Origin: Thermomucor indicae-seudaticae
Taxonomy: Eukaryota; Mucoromycota; Mucoromycetes; Mucorales; Lichtheimiaceae
Assembly: GCA_000787465.1 (NCBI GenBank)
Contig: JSYX01000181.1
Location: forward strand, 1 to 58,688
Reading direction: 5' to 3'
DNA length: 58,688 bases
A program made the position numbers and the translations under genes. Shown piece by piece: positions 58,235 through 58,688 of this stretch (position 1 is the first letter of the stretch; each line of letters starts with the position of its first letter). The notes under the pieces are model-generated. The model saw only the letters and a list, made by a program, of their open reading frames with translations, was not told the origin of the DNA and did no database searches.

Positions 58235-58688
58235 ATGCCTTGCAACCATTGCGGAAGTCACACCCATCAGAGAGTTTCGAGCCGCCGATGCCCTTTTAAC
58301 CCTGTTAACATGCAGCAAAACCCCCAGGCCACCGTATATACTGGGCTTCCAGTGATCCTCGAGGGTCCCAATGCCCAACAAGTTATCGGGACGCGGCGCT
58401 CACGCACAGAACTGGAGCAAGCGGATGCAATCCAACCTGCTTCAGCTGCGTCCACCGGCGATCGCACTGTGGCTATTGCCCGTGTGCATCGTAGCGTATT
58501 TCGGGTGGAATTGATGTCTGGAAGGGATCTGACATCCGACGGACAGCAGGATCTGGGTACAATGTCTCTTGAGTGCCCACACTGCCACGCAAAGATGTGG
58601 AAAAAGGAAAAAGTAGCGGGAACCTTGAGAGCGCCCCAATTCAGTCTTTGCTGCAATAAAGGACGCGTCCATTTAACTCCCTTACAAG
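58235..58688 (+). mobile_element. N-terminal part of a Helitron RepHel protein (runs off the window)
   Basis: An open frame from ATG 58235 runs 151 codons to the window edge with no stop. It begins MPCNHCGSHTHQRVSSRRC, a small Cys/His cluster. It later carries the element-specific motif LGTMSLECPHCHAKMWKKEK, followed by FSLCCNKGRVHLTPL, which matches the LGxMxxxCxxCxAxxW...CCxxGxVxLP zinc motif before the Helitron_like_N domain in Helitron replicase-helicases. These rolling-circle transposons move without target duplication and often carry gene pieces. The Rep and helicase domains would lie beyond the window. No 5' terminus could be fixed. Confidence 0.8.

Overview
This window is nuclear DNA of a filamentous fungus, most likely an early-diverging one (Mucoromycota, Mucorales-like). 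The evidence is short GT-AG introns of about 40-120 nt with ctaac/ctgac-type branch sites, pyrimidine-rich leaders, several microexons, and a gene set that includes a survival-of-motor-neuron (SMN) orthologue, a PHF14-type chromatin reader, Bem1, Vac8 and Vac1/Pep7. The genus cannot be named from the sequence alone. There are no bacterial operons, rRNA genes or CRISPR arrays.

Layout. 1-6.8 kb is gene-poor and AT-rich, with one 342-bp inverted-repeat element (446-787). 6.8-12.1 kb carries a PHD/ePHD chromatin protein and a small four-helix membrane protein. 13.5-14.3 kb holds a dead MDR-type reductase. 15.2-22.7 kb has BEM1, a large one-exon membrane protein with a filamin-like domain, and GPD1 (glycerol-3-phosphate dehydrogenase). 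24.6-26.2 kb is a choline/ethanolaminephosphotransferase behind a cluster of CATGTG boxes. 26.6-26.9 kb has a tRNA-Leu relic and a 144-bp MITE with perfect ends. 27.8-31.9 kb is the proteasome subunit RPN3 diverging from a zinc-finger gene. 32.9-34.5 kb is a membrane-anchored casein kinase I. 35.4-42.9 kb is a compact run of five minus-strand genes: COX12, TVP15-like, GLR1, SMN1 and PEP7. 44.5-49.2 kb is a seven-helix membrane protein converging on VAC8.

From 49.9 kb to the end the character changes. A degraded XPG/Rad2-type nuclease, a degraded oligopeptide transporter and an unassigned broken gene surround an intact RPS13, and the window ends inside the N-terminal part of a Helitron RepHel protein. 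This looks like a zone of gene decay beside a mobile element.

Functionally most genes are ordinary housekeeping: vacuole and endosome traffic (VAC8, PEP7, CK1, TVP15-like), polarity (BEM1), redox and osmolyte metabolism (GLR1, GPD1), phospholipid synthesis (CPT1/EPT1), proteasome, snRNP assembly, respiration and translation. The least-described items are the membrane/filamin-like protein at 18.7-21.3 kb, the zinc-finger plus helical-repeat protein at 29.9-31.9 kb, the seven-helix protein at 44.5-46.4 kb and the XPG-like relic at 49.9-51.6 kb. Exon boundaries were worked out by hand from splice sites, reading phase and family conservation.
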